NCBI RefSeq assembly: GCF_051851555.1
Contig: NZ_JBPDVH010000002.1
Span: 124,001 to 188,000, forward strand
Origin: Lonepinella sp051851555
Lineage (GTDB): Bacteria > Pseudomonadota > Gammaproteobacteria > Enterobacterales > Pasteurellaceae
DNA length: 64,000 nt
Direction: 5' to 3'
Shown: piece by piece, positions 40,496 through 49,003 of the stretch
Position numbering within the stretch: the first letter of the stretch is position 1
Layout: each line of letters begins with the position of its first letter
Made by a program: the position numbers and the translations under genes
Notes under the pieces: generated by a model
Databases searched by the model: none
What the model was told of the DNA's origin: nothing
What the model saw: only the letters and a program-made list of their open reading frames with translations

Positions 40496-41212
40496 TTAAG
40501 CCCCGCCAAAACGGCGTTCTCGTTGTTGATAAGCCCAAATAGCTTGGTTAAATTCTTGTTCACTAAAATCTGGCCATAATACCGGTGAAAAAAATAATTC
40601 GGCATAGGCAATTTGCCAGAGTAAAAAATTACTGATCCGCTGTTCGCCACTGGTACGAATTAATAAATCTACGGGCGGTTGCTGTTCTGTGACCAAATGT
40701 TGCTGAAACAAATTTTCATCAATCTGATCGACAGCGAGTTCTCCCGCTTTCACTTGTAACGCCAATTTCTGTGCGGCTTGCACAATATCCCAACAGCCAC
40801 CATAATTAGCCGCAATATTTAAGCAAAGTGCGGTGTTTTTTTCAGTTAATTTTTCTGCGTTGATAATTTTTTGTTGTAATTTTTCACTGAATTTGGAGGT
40901 ATCGCCGATAATATTTAACCGAATATTATTTTTATGCAGCTTTTTCACTTCCGAATCCAAGGCTTGCATAAATAGCGTCATCAAGGCCGACACTTCCTGT
41001 TCAGGACGATTCCAGTTTTCACTGCTAAAAGCATACATGGTCAAGGATTGCACCCCGATTTGGCGAGCATAAGACACCGCACGGCGTACCGCTTTTACCC
41101 CATTTGTATGCCCAAATATACGCATTTTACCTTGGCTTTTCGCCCAACGTCCATTGCCATCCATAATGATGGCCACATGTTTCGGTATATTATGCGGATC
41201 TAATTCTTTCAT
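40496..41212 (-). CDS. uppS: Undecaprenyl diphosphate synthase
   Basis: 238 residues. MDGNGRWAKSQG with the catalytic Asp in the P-loop-like motif, and RTSGEQRISNFLLWQIAYAE near the end. It extends farnesyl diphosphate to the C55 lipid carrier for peptidoglycan and LPS. Cis-prenyltransferase family; the isoprenoid supply comes from Dxr, encoded just upstream. Confidence 0.97.
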   Translation of the reverse strand: MKELDPHNIPKHVAIIMDGNGRWAKSQGKMRIFGHTNGVKAVRRAVSYARQIGVQSLTMYAFSSENWNRPEQEVSALMTLFMQALDSEVKKLHKNNIRLNIIGDTSKFSEKLQQKIINAEKLTEKNTALCLNIAANYGGCWDIVQAAQKLALQVKAGELAVDQIDENLFQQHLVTEQQPPVDLLIRTSGEQRISNFLLWQIAYAELFFSPVLWPDFSEQEFNQAIWAYQQRERRFGGA

Positions 41213-41279
41213 TTAATCCTAAATCACAAAGGTGAATTGAAAATTTGGGCGTGAATATAGCATATTTCCAAGCCATATG

Positions 41280-42479
41280 TCATTGAGTTTTTACCACATT
41301 CCTTGCAAATTCCCGAGCCAAGCGATCCACTTCCAAGACATCATCAATCGCTAAAATCTGTTGTGGTTGAATTTTTTCCACCACCTGTTGATTGACCTTG
41401 GCAATATCGGTGAATTTAATTTGCCCATTTAAAAAAGCGTCCACGGCGATTTCATTGGCCGCATTCATGGCAGTAGTGGCATATTGCCCAGCGGCAAAGG
41501 CATCCATGGCTAATTTCAAATTCGGGTAGCGATTAAAGTCAGGTGCTAAAAAAGTCAAGTCATTAAGCTGATAAAAATCTAACGGTGCAACCCCTGAAAT
41601 AATACGATTAGGATAGGCCATAGTTTCCGCAATCGGCGTACGCATATCAGGATTCCCCATTTGTGCAATCACCGAACCATCAATATAACGCACCATAGAA
41701 TGAATAATAGATTGTGGATGAATAATCACTTCCATTTCATCGGCACTGGCATTAAACAACCAACGAGCCTCGATATATTCCAGCCCTTTGTTCATCATAG
41801 TCGCACTGTCCACCGAGATCTTTTTCCCCATCGACCAATTCGGGTGAGCCACCGCTTGGGCTGGCGTAATGCTATCAAATTCACTTAAATCCGTATAACG
41901 GAAAGGACCGCCAGAACCTGTTAGCACAATTTTGCTAATACCCAATTCCTTTAGCGGACAAAAACCGATTTTTTGCTGAGCCTCGGGCGGTAAAGATTGG
42001 AAAATCGCATTATGTTCGCTGTCCACCGGCAACAGTTGAGCATGATGTTTTTTCACCGCATCAATAAAAATCTGTCCGCACGTAACCAAACTTTCTTTGT
42101 TGGCTAACAACACTTTTTTACTGGCTTGTACAGAGGAAAGCGTTGGCAACAATCCTGCCGCCCCCACAATCGCCGCCATTACTTGATCCGCATCAGGGTG
42201 AGCGGCTAATTCGCAAATCGCTTTTTGTCCGCTTAATACTTCCGTTTTACTCCCAAGTGCGGTTAATTTTTCGGCTAATTTTTTCGCCGCACTTTCATCA
42301 TCTAAGGCGGCAAACTGCGGTTGAAATTTCACGCATTGTTGAACCATTAAATCCACATTACGTCCACCTACTAAGGCAAATGCCTGATATTGTTCGGGAT
42401 TATGTTCGATAACGGAAAGTGTACTGGTACCGATTGAGCCTGTTGAGCCGAGGATAACGAGGTTTTGTTTTTTCATCAT
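41280..42479 (-). CDS. dxr: 1-deoxy-D-xylulose 5-phosphate reductoisomerase
   Basis: 399 residues from ATG 42479 (adjacent ATG 42476 equally possible); the frame extends to 42515 inside the restriction gene and is not convincing. NADPH-binding ILGSTGSIGTSTL at the start, metal and substrate residues in PVDSEHNAIFQ and SATMMNKGLEYIEA. It commits carbon to the MEP isoprenoid pathway and is the target of fosmidomycin. Confidence 0.96.
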   Translation of the reverse strand: MMKKQNLVILGSTGSIGTSTLSVIEHNPEQYQAFALVGGRNVDLMVQQCVKFQPQFAALDDESAAKKLAEKLTALGSKTEVLSGQKAICELAAHPDADQVMAAIVGAAGLLPTLSSVQASKKVLLANKESLVTCGQIFIDAVKKHHAQLLPVDSEHNAIFQSLPPEAQQKIGFCPLKELGISKIVLTGSGGPFRYTDLSEFDSITPAQAVAHPNWSMGKKISVDSATMMNKGLEYIEARWLFNASADEMEVIIHPQSIIHSMVRYIDGSVIAQMGNPDMRTPIAETMAYPNRIISGVAPLDFYQLNDLTFLAPDFNRYPNLKLAMDAFAAGQYATTAMNAANEIAVDAFLNGQIKFTDIAKVNQQVVEKIQPQQILAIDDVLEVDRLAREFARNVVKTQ

Positions 42480-42501
42480 GAAACTTAGTTCCTTTTTGAT
42501 T

Positions 42502-43620
42502 CTAAAAAATATCAAACTGAATTAAAAGATCTTGTAATTTTTGCTTATGTACTAACTGCAATTCTTTATCTTGTTCTACTAATTCAATATATTTATTCAT
42601 AAATAGCACTGGATTAGAAATCAAACGTAAATAATATTTCAAGCTAAAATATAAACCATTAACAATTAATTGACATCCATGTTGTTGTTTAATATCTTGA
42701 ATTAATTTATTAATACCTTCTTGTTCTATATTATTAGCACTTACTCCTGACAATATATAGTAACGACTTATTGAAAACTTATTGATTTTATCATAAGCTA
42801 CTCTCACCATGTGCATTGTTGGTGACTTATCTAATTTAATTTCTAAAGATTCAAAAACTTTCCCATTTTTCAAAACTTCAATATCACCACCACTTTTAGA
42901 AGTTCGATCGGAAGCTGTATGACTGCCCAAGGGAGACAAAATACAATTTTTAAATCTCCCTAACTCAGTAACCAAAATAGAATATATCGCATAAAAAGCT
43001 ATAACTGGTAATTTTGAACCACCATGAGTATGGTAATTTTCAGAAAAGTGTTGTTGTAATAATTGAATAATAAGATTAATATCTATATCAAGTAGATCTA
43101 TTTTATTAATAGTGATTTTATTTTCTTGTTGAAATTGAAAACCACCCTTTAATAACAATAACAAAATATCTTTAGCTTGCTGTTGATTTTTATTGATATT
43201 CTCCACTGTATCTAAAAAAGCATCTTTAAGTTCTTTAGGGGTAATTTTCCCATTATAATTTTTGTCATAAGCGTAAGCCTGTTCTAAACTTCTTGTTAGC
43301 CAGCCACTTTCTGCCATTGCAGGTAAACCTAATTCCTTTAAAACAGGTGTGACATATTGAGTATCAAAAGAACGACCAGAAAAACCATTTTTTAGTTCAA
43401 TTTTATGTTGACGAATATCCTGTGTTGGATGAGTAAACTTATATAAAGCAAGTGTAATTAAAACAGTATAAACTCCTTTATTTTTATCAATCCGAGAAAT
43501 AATATATTCCACATTGTTTATTATTTCATTATCTAAATCCATAACAATATCTTGTGACTTCCTATAACAATCTGTCAATATTTGACGAAAATCTGTATCT
43601 ATCATTTTATCATTACTCAT
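42502..43620 (-). CDS. Type II restriction endonuclease with EF-hand-like loop
   Basis: 372 residues, partner of the adjacent cytosine methyltransferase, whose gene it overlaps by 8 bp. A PD-(D/E)XK site is visible as Asp246 (KSGGDIEVL) and Glu260-Ile-Lys262 (ESLEIKL). Residues 119-130 (DKNYNGKITPKE) fit a calcium-binding EF-hand loop between two helices, unusual in restriction enzymes. Recognition sequence is unknown. The gene is very AT-rich compared with dxr and metK, which suggests acquisition. Confidence 0.85.
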   Translation of the reverse strand: MSNDKMIDTDFRQILTDCYRKSQDIVMDLDNEIINNVEYIISRIDKNKGVYTVLITLALYKFTHPTQDIRQHKIELKNGFSGRSFDTQYVTPVLKELGLPAMAESGWLTRSLEQAYAYDKNYNGKITPKELKDAFLDTVENINKNQQQAKDILLLLLKGGFQFQQENKITINKIDLLDIDINLIIQLLQQHFSENYHTHGGSKLPVIAFYAIYSILVTELGRFKNCILSPLGSHTASDRTSKSGGDIEVLKNGKVFESLEIKLDKSPTMHMVRVAYDKINKFSISRYYILSGVSANNIEQEGINKLIQDIKQQHGCQLIVNGLYFSLKYYLRLISNPVLFMNKYIELVEQDKELQLVHKQKLQDLLIQFDIF

Positions 43621-44737
43621 TTAATAGTTGAGATTTTATTTGAATAAAAATTTCTTCAATCATTGGAATAGCAACTGAATTACCTATTTGGTTATAACAA
43701 GCAGATAATTGACTATGCTTTTTAAACGATTTTGGAAATCCCTGTAATTTATAACATTCATCAATAGTTAATTTTCTCACACCTTTATTATCATAAATAA
43801 AAAAACGTCCTGATGATTCTTGCGATGGAATTGTTGGATGTGTACCATTTATATGATAAATGCGATTAGGTTGCTTATGCACTCTTGATAAATGTTCTGT
43901 ATTTGGACGAACCCCAGTAGTTCGAATTGTTTTATTACGGTAGCCACAAAAAATCAAACCTGATGACTGCTTTTTGCACAAACTCTCATCTAATAAAGTA
44001 TATTCACTCTTACTCAAATATTCATCGTCATAATTATCTAAAATATCTTTAATTTTTACTGAGGGTCTATGTTTTAATTTGTTAAAATCAAACCGTTTAT
44101 TTTTATGTGCAACAATAATAATACGTTCTCTATTTTGTGCCAAACCAAAGTCTTTTGCATTTAATACTTTCCAAGCAACTTGATAATCTAACTTTTCTAA
44201 ACTTTGAACTATTACCTTTAAAGTACGACCATTATCATGATGAACTAAATGTTTTACATTTTCTAAAAAAATAACCTTAGGATGTTTGGATTGAATAATC
44301 TCTAATACATTAAAAAAAAGCGTTCCTCTAGTATCATTAAAACCTTGTTGTTTTCCTGAAATAGAAAAAGGCTGACAAGGAAACCCTGCACACAAAATAT
44401 CATGTTCAGGAATAGAGTTAGGATCAACCAACGTTACATCGCTTGCAAAATGATTATTATTAAATAACTCGGGGGATATTTCTTTAAAGTTTTCTTGATA
44501 TGTTTCTCGACATTGTTTATTCCATTCAGCAGCAAAAACGCATACTCCCCCCTGATTATGTAATGCATAGTGGAATCCCCCAATACCTGAAAAAAGATCA
44601 ATGAACTTTAATCTATAACTATCTTCTCTCACATTTTCCTGTATTTTAAGAGGCGCAATATTATGCAAATTAGAACTCTTTATAACATAGTCTAACTTGG
44701 GAATATCATAATCAAAATTTATTGTTAATTGTCGCAT
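43613..44737 (-). CDS. DNA (cytosine-5-)-methyltransferase
   Basis: 374 residues. SAM motif FIDLFSGIGGFHYAL at about 45-59, catalytic Cys121 in AGFPCQPFS, ENVKHL at 160-164, QNRERI (motif VIII), a target-recognition region around 225-320, and the closing LQGFP plus QIGNSVAIPMI motifs. It protects the host sequence cut by the downstream endonuclease. The N-terminal 40 residues precede motif I, longer than in small M.HaeIII-type enzymes. AT-rich like its partner. Confidence 0.95.
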   Translation of the reverse strand: MRQLTINFDYDIPKLDYVIKSSNLHNIAPLKIQENVREDSYRLKFIDLFSGIGGFHYALHNQGGVCVFAAEWNKQCRETYQENFKEISPELFNNNHFASDVTLVDPNSIPEHDILCAGFPCQPFSISGKQQGFNDTRGTLFFNVLEIIQSKHPKVIFLENVKHLVHHDNGRTLKVIVQSLEKLDYQVAWKVLNAKDFGLAQNRERIIIVAHKNKRFDFNKLKHRPSVKIKDILDNYDDEYLSKSEYTLLDESLCKKQSSGLIFCGYRNKTIRTTGVRPNTEHLSRVHKQPNRIYHINGTHPTIPSQESSGRFFIYDNKGVRKLTIDECYKLQGFPKSFKKHSQLSACYNQIGNSVAIPMIEEIFIQIKSQLLNE

Positions 44738-44856
44738 TGTATTTTACTATTGGATCTTAGAATTAAATCACATTATAGCGTTTCTGCCCATAAAATGCGA
44801 TAAGTTAGTCACTTAGTTTTAACTCTGTTTACACATCAATATATTAAGCTAGTAAT

Positions 44857-44882
44857 AAAAAAGTGGACATTTCGCCCACTTT
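44857..44882 (-). terminator. metK terminator
   Basis: AAGTGG/CCACTT stem with inner G-C pair and a GAAAT loop; on the minus strand a TTTTTTATT tract follows, 20 bp after the metK stop. Confidence 0.85.
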
Positions 44883-44901
44883 ACTCTCAATTATATCAAA
44901 A

Positions 44902-46053
44902 CTACAACCCAGCCGCCTTTCTCAATTCTTCTGCACGATCCGTTTTTTCCCACGGAAATTGCTCACGTCCGAAGTGTCCATAAGCGGCGGTTTGACGATA
45001 AATGGGTTTAATTAAATCTAACATTTTAATCAAACCATAAGGGCGTAAATCAAAGAACTCACGCACAAGATTAACTAACAATTCATTGCTCACTTTGCCT
45101 GTACCAAAGGTTTCCACCATAATAGAGGTTGGATCCGCTACGCCAATCGCATAAGACAGTTGGATTTCACAACGATCTGCCAGCCCTGCTGCCACGATAT
45201 TTTTTGCCACATAACGTGCGGCATAGGCAGCGGAACGGTCGACTTTAGATGGATCTTTGCCCGAGAATGCACCACCACCGTGACGAGCGGCACCGCCGTA
45301 AGTGTCCACGATAATTTTACGCCCAGTTAAACCACAGTCGCCCATTGGACCACCGATCACAAAACGTCCTGTTGGGTTAATAAAATATTTCGTGTCTTTA
45401 TTTAACCATTCTGCTGGCAAAATCGGCTTAATAATTTCTTCCATCACGCCGTCAATTAAATCGGCTTGGCTCACCGTATCACTATGTTGCGTGGAAAGCA
45501 CTACGGCATCCACACCGACAATTTTGTTATTATCATATTTCAAGGTGACTTGGCTTTTCGCATCGGGACGTAACCAATCTAAGGTGCCATTTTTACGCAC
45601 TAGTGCTTGACGTTCCATTAAGCGGTGAGCGTAGGTAATGGCGGCTGGCATCAATACATCGGTTTCGTTAGTGGCATAACCAAACATAATGCCTTGGTCG
45701 CCCGCCCCTTGATCTAATGGATTCGCACGGTCAACCCCTTGATTAATATCAGAAGATTGTTTACCAATGGCATTTAATACGGCACAAGAATGGCCATCAA
45801 ATCCCATATCAGAATGTTCATAACCAATTTCACAAATCACTTGACGGGTTAAGTTTTCAATATCTACCCAAGCAGAAGTGGTAATTTCACCGCCAACCAA
45901 CGCCATACCTGTTTTTACATAGGTTTCACAGGCGACACGTGCTTTAGGATCTTGTTTTAAAATTTCATCTAACACCGCATCTGAAATCTGATCGGCAATT
46001 TTATCAGGATGTCCCTCTGATACACTTTCAGAAGTAAACAAATAGCTTGACAT
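44902..46053 (-). CDS. metK: S-adenosylmethionine synthase
   Basis: 383 residues. ATP-binding GHPDKIADQISDAVLDEIL, loop GAGDQGIMFGYA and the C-terminal GHFGREQFPWEKTD are all present. It makes S-adenosylmethionine, the methyl donor for the neighbouring methyltransferase and all cell methylations. Its promoter region has tandem met boxes. Confidence 0.97.
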   Translation of the reverse strand: MSSYLFTSESVSEGHPDKIADQISDAVLDEILKQDPKARVACETYVKTGMALVGGEITTSAWVDIENLTRQVICEIGYEHSDMGFDGHSCAVLNAIGKQSSDINQGVDRANPLDQGAGDQGIMFGYATNETDVLMPAAITYAHRLMERQALVRKNGTLDWLRPDAKSQVTLKYDNNKIVGVDAVVLSTQHSDTVSQADLIDGVMEEIIKPILPAEWLNKDTKYFINPTGRFVIGGPMGDCGLTGRKIIVDTYGGAARHGGGAFSGKDPSKVDRSAAYAARYVAKNIVAAGLADRCEIQLSYAIGVADPTSIMVETFGTGKVSNELLVNLVREFFDLRPYGLIKMLDLIKPIYRQTAAYGHFGREQFPWEKTDRAEELRKAAGL

Positions 46054-46075
46054 AATGTTCCTTAATTTTTCATTT

Positions 46076-46091
46076 AGAAGTATAGACGGCT
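46076..46091. promoter_or_regulatory. Tandem met boxes (MetJ operator) upstream of metK
   Basis: Two adjacent 8-mers AGAAGTAT and AGACGGCT resemble the MetJ consensus AGACGTCT (5 and 7 matches of 8). They lie 23-38 bp before the metK start, next to a TATTAT -10-like element on the minus strand, suited for repression by MetJ bound to SAM. Confidence 0.6.
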
Positions 46092-46148
46092 ATAATACGC
46101 ATTTTTGCCTAAAATGCAAGCATTTTATTTTGTTTTTATCTGAAAATA

Positions 46149-46194
46149 AAAACAGGTAATATGCTATGAGTGATGCACATTACCTGTTTTTTAA
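46149..46194. terminator. Bidirectional terminator between metK leader and ridA-like gene
   Basis: AAAACAGGTAAT (46149) pairs with ATTACCTGTTTT (46179), a 12-bp perfect stem with T tracts on both strands. It ends the RidA-family transcript 7 bp after its stop. Confidence 0.85.
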
Positions 46195-46200
46195 GGGTGA

Positions 46201-46554
46201 TTAATTTGTTGCAGCGGTGATCACAATTTCAATTTTCCACGCCTCATTGGCTAATTTCGCTTGAATCGTCGCTCGTGGTGGCGCATTATTGTCGGCCACC
46301 CATTCGTCCCAAGCACGGTTCATTTCGGCATAATCATTCATATCCACCAATACAACTTCAGCCCGTAAAATACGGGTTTTGTCGGAATTAACTTCCGCCA
46401 ACAAACGATCAATTTCAGCTAATACATCTTTCGTTTGCTCATAGATAGGTTGATTTGGCGTATTGGCTGGAATTTGTCCCGCCAAATAGGCAACGCCATT
46501 GTATACGGTTACTTCGGATAAACGCTTGCTAATGTGAAAACGTTGAATTGTCAT
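46201..46554 (-). CDS. RidA/YjgF family protein
   Basis: 117 residues. Chorismate mutase-like fold with YNGVAYLAGQIP, the subunit-interface motif PPRATIQAKLANE containing the arginine that binds the carboxylate, and the closing KIEIVITA. RidA enzymes hydrolyse reactive enamine/imine intermediates; this subgroup (shorter YoaB-like) may have other substrates. Single gene facing the YwiC-like gene. Confidence 0.9.
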   Translation of the reverse strand: MTIQRFHISKRLSEVTVYNGVAYLAGQIPANTPNQPIYEQTKDVLAEIDRLLAEVNSDKTRILRAEVVLVDMNDYAEMNRAWDEWVADNNAPPRATIQAKLANEAWKIEIVITAATN

Positions 46555-46638
46555 GTTTACTTCCTTTGGATTGTGTTTTAAATAAGGGAAAGCTAAAATA
46601 AACGAAAATTTCTTATTTTGTCAATCAATTATTTAAGC

Positions 46639-47355
46639 ATGAAATTATTAATCTCCAACCAACACGGCGCCATTGTGATGGCGTTAATGCCCTTTTTATA
46701 CGGCATGTTGCTTTCCCACCCCATTTGGCAACATGCTTTTCTACTGCTCGCTTGGTTTTCCTTATATTTAATGAGCTACCCTTTTCTCAATTTGTTTAAA
46801 GGAAGAAATCTCGCCTTCTATAAACAATGGACCCTCATTTATGCTGTCGCCTGTTTCATTTTTGTGATTCCCGCACTTTTGCATAATTGGAGAATTTTAT
46901 ATTTTGCTATATTGTTTATTCCATTCAGTTTCATCAGTATCTACTATGCAAAACAAAAAAATGAACGTGCTTTATTCAATGATCTCAATGCCATTGTGAT
47001 TTTTGCGATTGCGGGAATGGCCGCCTATTATTTTGCGGAAAACCAATTTGATCAACGGATTTGGTGGGTTGCCGTGTTACCTAGCCTATTTTTTATCGGT
47101 GTCACACTTTATGTCAAATCAGTGCTACGTGAGCGAAAAAATCCTTATTATTTGATCATTTCGATTGTTTTTCATACCCTTTGTGTAATCGCTTTCCTCC
47201 CTTTCCAACAAATATTATTCGCACTGGCGTTTGTGCCACCATTAGTCAGAGCCATTATATTGCCAACGAAAAAGCTCTCCACCAAACAGGTGGGTTTAGC
47301 CGAAATAATTATTTCACTGATCTTTTTTATCCAGTTGCTAATTGCTAGCTTATAA
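46639..47355 (+). CDS. YwiC-like integral membrane protein
   Basis: 238 residues from ATG 46639 (MKLLISNQHGAIVMALMPFL); a TTG seven codons earlier opens the same frame. About eight transmembrane helices. The conserved start NQHGA and the later KSVLRERKNP loop match YwiC-like proteins, whose function is unknown. It is transcribed away from ridA and its end abuts the terminator of the small RNA on the opposite strand. Confidence 0.8.
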   Translation: MKLLISNQHGAIVMALMPFLYGMLLSHPIWQHAFLLLAWFSLYLMSYPFLNLFKGRNLAFYKQWTLIYAVACFIFVIPALLHNWRILYFAILFIPFSFISIYYAKQKNERALFNDLNAIVIFAIAGMAAYYFAENQFDQRIWWVAVLPSLFFIGVTLYVKSVLRERKNPYYLIISIVFHTLCVIAFLPFQQILFALAFVPPLVRAIILPTKKLSTKQVGLAEIIISLIFFIQLLIASL

Positions 47356-47357
47356 AT

Positions 47358-47460
47358 AAAAAAAACCACCCAAATTTTGGGTGGTAGGAAAGTAGTTTAG
47401 CTATTATCTAGTTATATTTATTTAGGAACTTTATGAATTATCAAGCATCTTCTCTTGATG
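47358..47460 (-). ncRNA. Putative FNR-controlled small RNA
   Basis: A strong terminator (ACCACCC/GGGTGGT stem with AAAATTT-type inner pairs, 47365-47385, then eight T on the minus strand) has no protein gene upstream on its strand. About 75 bp before it is a hairpin GCATC/GATGC (47446-47462 region), and before that TATGAT (47466-47471) as a -10. A perfect FNR box is centred about 60 bp upstream of the expected start. The design (5' hairpin, AU-rich middle, terminator with U8) is that of Hfq-binding sRNAs such as FnrS. Confidence 0.55.
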
Positions 47461-47512
47461 CGGGAATCATATACAAAAACCTTACAAATAAAAAGTCTAA
47501 TTCACCTATTCA

Positions 47513-47526
47513 TTGATTAATATCAA
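47513..47526. promoter_or_regulatory. Perfect FNR box between the sRNA and ackA
   Basis: TTGATTAATATCAA matches the consensus TTGAT-N4-ATCAA at all ten defined positions. It is centred about -60 from the deduced start of the leftward sRNA and about -58 from a possible TATAAA promoter (47565-47570) of ackA, so it could serve both. The 47356-47736 gap holds these elements and no protein gene. Confidence 0.75.
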
Positions 47527-47736
47527 TTTTAAGGGGTGAATTCAATAAATTTACACCGCACTTTATAAAAAATGTTTAAACTTTCAACTTTTTTTGATAA
47601 AGATGCAATTTTTCTCTGTTTAATAATTTATTTTATCCTCAGAAAAGTGTATTCTATACCACATTATGACTTTTAAAACGTCTGTTCAGTATTTACTGAA
47701 TATCTTCTAACTTCAACCCTTAATATAGGTTAATTT

Positions 47737-48933
47737 ATGTCAAAATTAGTTCTTATCTTAAACTGTGGTAGCTCATCTTTAAAATTTGCTATCTTAGATC
47801 CTGTGTCTGGTGACGAAAAATTATCAGGTTTAGCTGAAGCGTTCTATCTGCCAGAAGCACGTATTAAATGGAAAATTCACGGTGAAAAAGGTAATGCCGA
47901 TTTAGGTGCCGGTGCAGCTCACAGCGAAGCCTTGAAATTTATCGTTGAAAATGTATTAACTCAAGAATTAAAAGACAGCATTGTCGCAATCGGTCACCGT
48001 ATCGTTCACGGTGGTGAGAAATTTACTTCCTCTGTTATCGTAACAGATGAAGTGGTAAAAGGTATTGAAGACGCTATTCAATTTGCTCCATTACACAACC
48101 CTGCTCACTTAATCGGTATTAAAGAAGCATTCAATATTTTCCCTCACTTAAAAGACAAAAACGTGGTGGTATTTGATACTGCATTCCATACTACCATGCC
48201 GGAAGAAGCCTATTTATATGCTCTTCCTTACTCACTTTATAAAGATCATGCTATTCGTCGTTACGGTGCACATGGTACAAGCCACTATTTTGTTAGCCGT
48301 GAAGCCGCCAAACGCTTAGGCGTGGCGGAAGATAAAGTGAATGTCATCACTTGCCATTTAGGTAACGGTGGCTCAGTGTCTGCTGTTCGTCATGGTGAAT
48401 GTATTGATACGTCCATGGGCTTAACCCCATTAGAGGGTTTAGTGATGGGAACTCGTTCTGGTGATATTGACCCTGCAATCGTGTTCTATCTATACAGAAA
48501 TCTTGGTATGTCAATGGACGAAGTGGAAGAAACCTTAGTCAAAAAATCAGGTTTATTAGGCTTAACTGAAGTGACGAGCGACTGCCGTTATGCAGAAGAT
48601 AACTACGATAAAGAAGAACCAGCCAAACGTGCGTTAGATGTGTATTGCTACCGTTTAGCTAAATACATTGGTTCTTACATGGCCGTTATCGGTGAGCGTT
48701 TAGATGCCATCGTATTTACTGGTGGTATTGGTGAAAACTCTGCTCACGTACGTGAAATCACTTTAAACCACTTAAAATTATTTGGTTATAACGTGGATGA
48801 TGAGAAAAACTTAGCCGCACGTTTCGGCAAAGAGGGCGTAATTACCAAAGAGGGGTCACCAATCGCTATGGTAATTCCAACTAACGAAGAATTAGTGATT
48901 GCACAAGACACTGCTCGTCTTTGCATTAAATAA
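47737..48933 (+). CDS. ackA: Acetate kinase
   Basis: 398 residues. ASKHA fold with the start LVLNCGSSSLKFAI, catalytic FDTAFHTTMPEEAY and GAHGTSHYFVSREA, then VFTGGIGENSAHVRE. It makes ATP from acetyl phosphate in fermentative metabolism. High-frequency codons suggest strong expression. Followed by a hairpin terminator and pta. Confidence 0.97.
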   Translation: MSKLVLILNCGSSSLKFAILDPVSGDEKLSGLAEAFYLPEARIKWKIHGEKGNADLGAGAAHSEALKFIVENVLTQELKDSIVAIGHRIVHGGEKFTSSVIVTDEVVKGIEDAIQFAPLHNPAHLIGIKEAFNIFPHLKDKNVVVFDTAFHTTMPEEAYLYALPYSLYKDHAIRRYGAHGTSHYFVSREAAKRLGVAEDKVNVITCHLGNGGSVSAVRHGECIDTSMGLTPLEGLVMGTRSGDIDPAIVFYLYRNLGMSMDEVEETLVKKSGLLGLTEVTSDCRYAEDNYDKEEPAKRALDVYCYRLAKYIGSYMAVIGERLDAIVFTGGIGENSAHVREITLNHLKLFGYNVDDEKNLAARFGKEGVITKEGSPIAMVIPTNEELVIAQDTARLCIK

Positions 48934-48940
48934 TCCCAAC

Positions 48941-48970
48941 AACAGCCGATGATTATCGGCTGTTTACTTT
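48941..48970 (+). terminator. Terminator or attenuator between ackA and pta
   Basis: AACAGCCGAT/ATCGGCTGTT perfect 10-bp stem with a GATT-like loop, then TTACTTTTG. It may lower pta expression relative to ackA. Confidence 0.75.
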
Positions 48971-49003
48971 TGCATTCAGTACAATCTCAATATAGGAAAT
49001 ATT

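Noticed and set aside
40483..40650. N-terminal extension of cdsA into uppS
   Set aside because: The extra 56 residues are uppS sequence in another frame; GTG 40482 has a good ribosome site and gives the normal CdsA length.
46054..46148. SAM riboswitch upstream of metK
   Set aside because: The leader is too short and lacks the multi-helix fold; met boxes explain regulation better.
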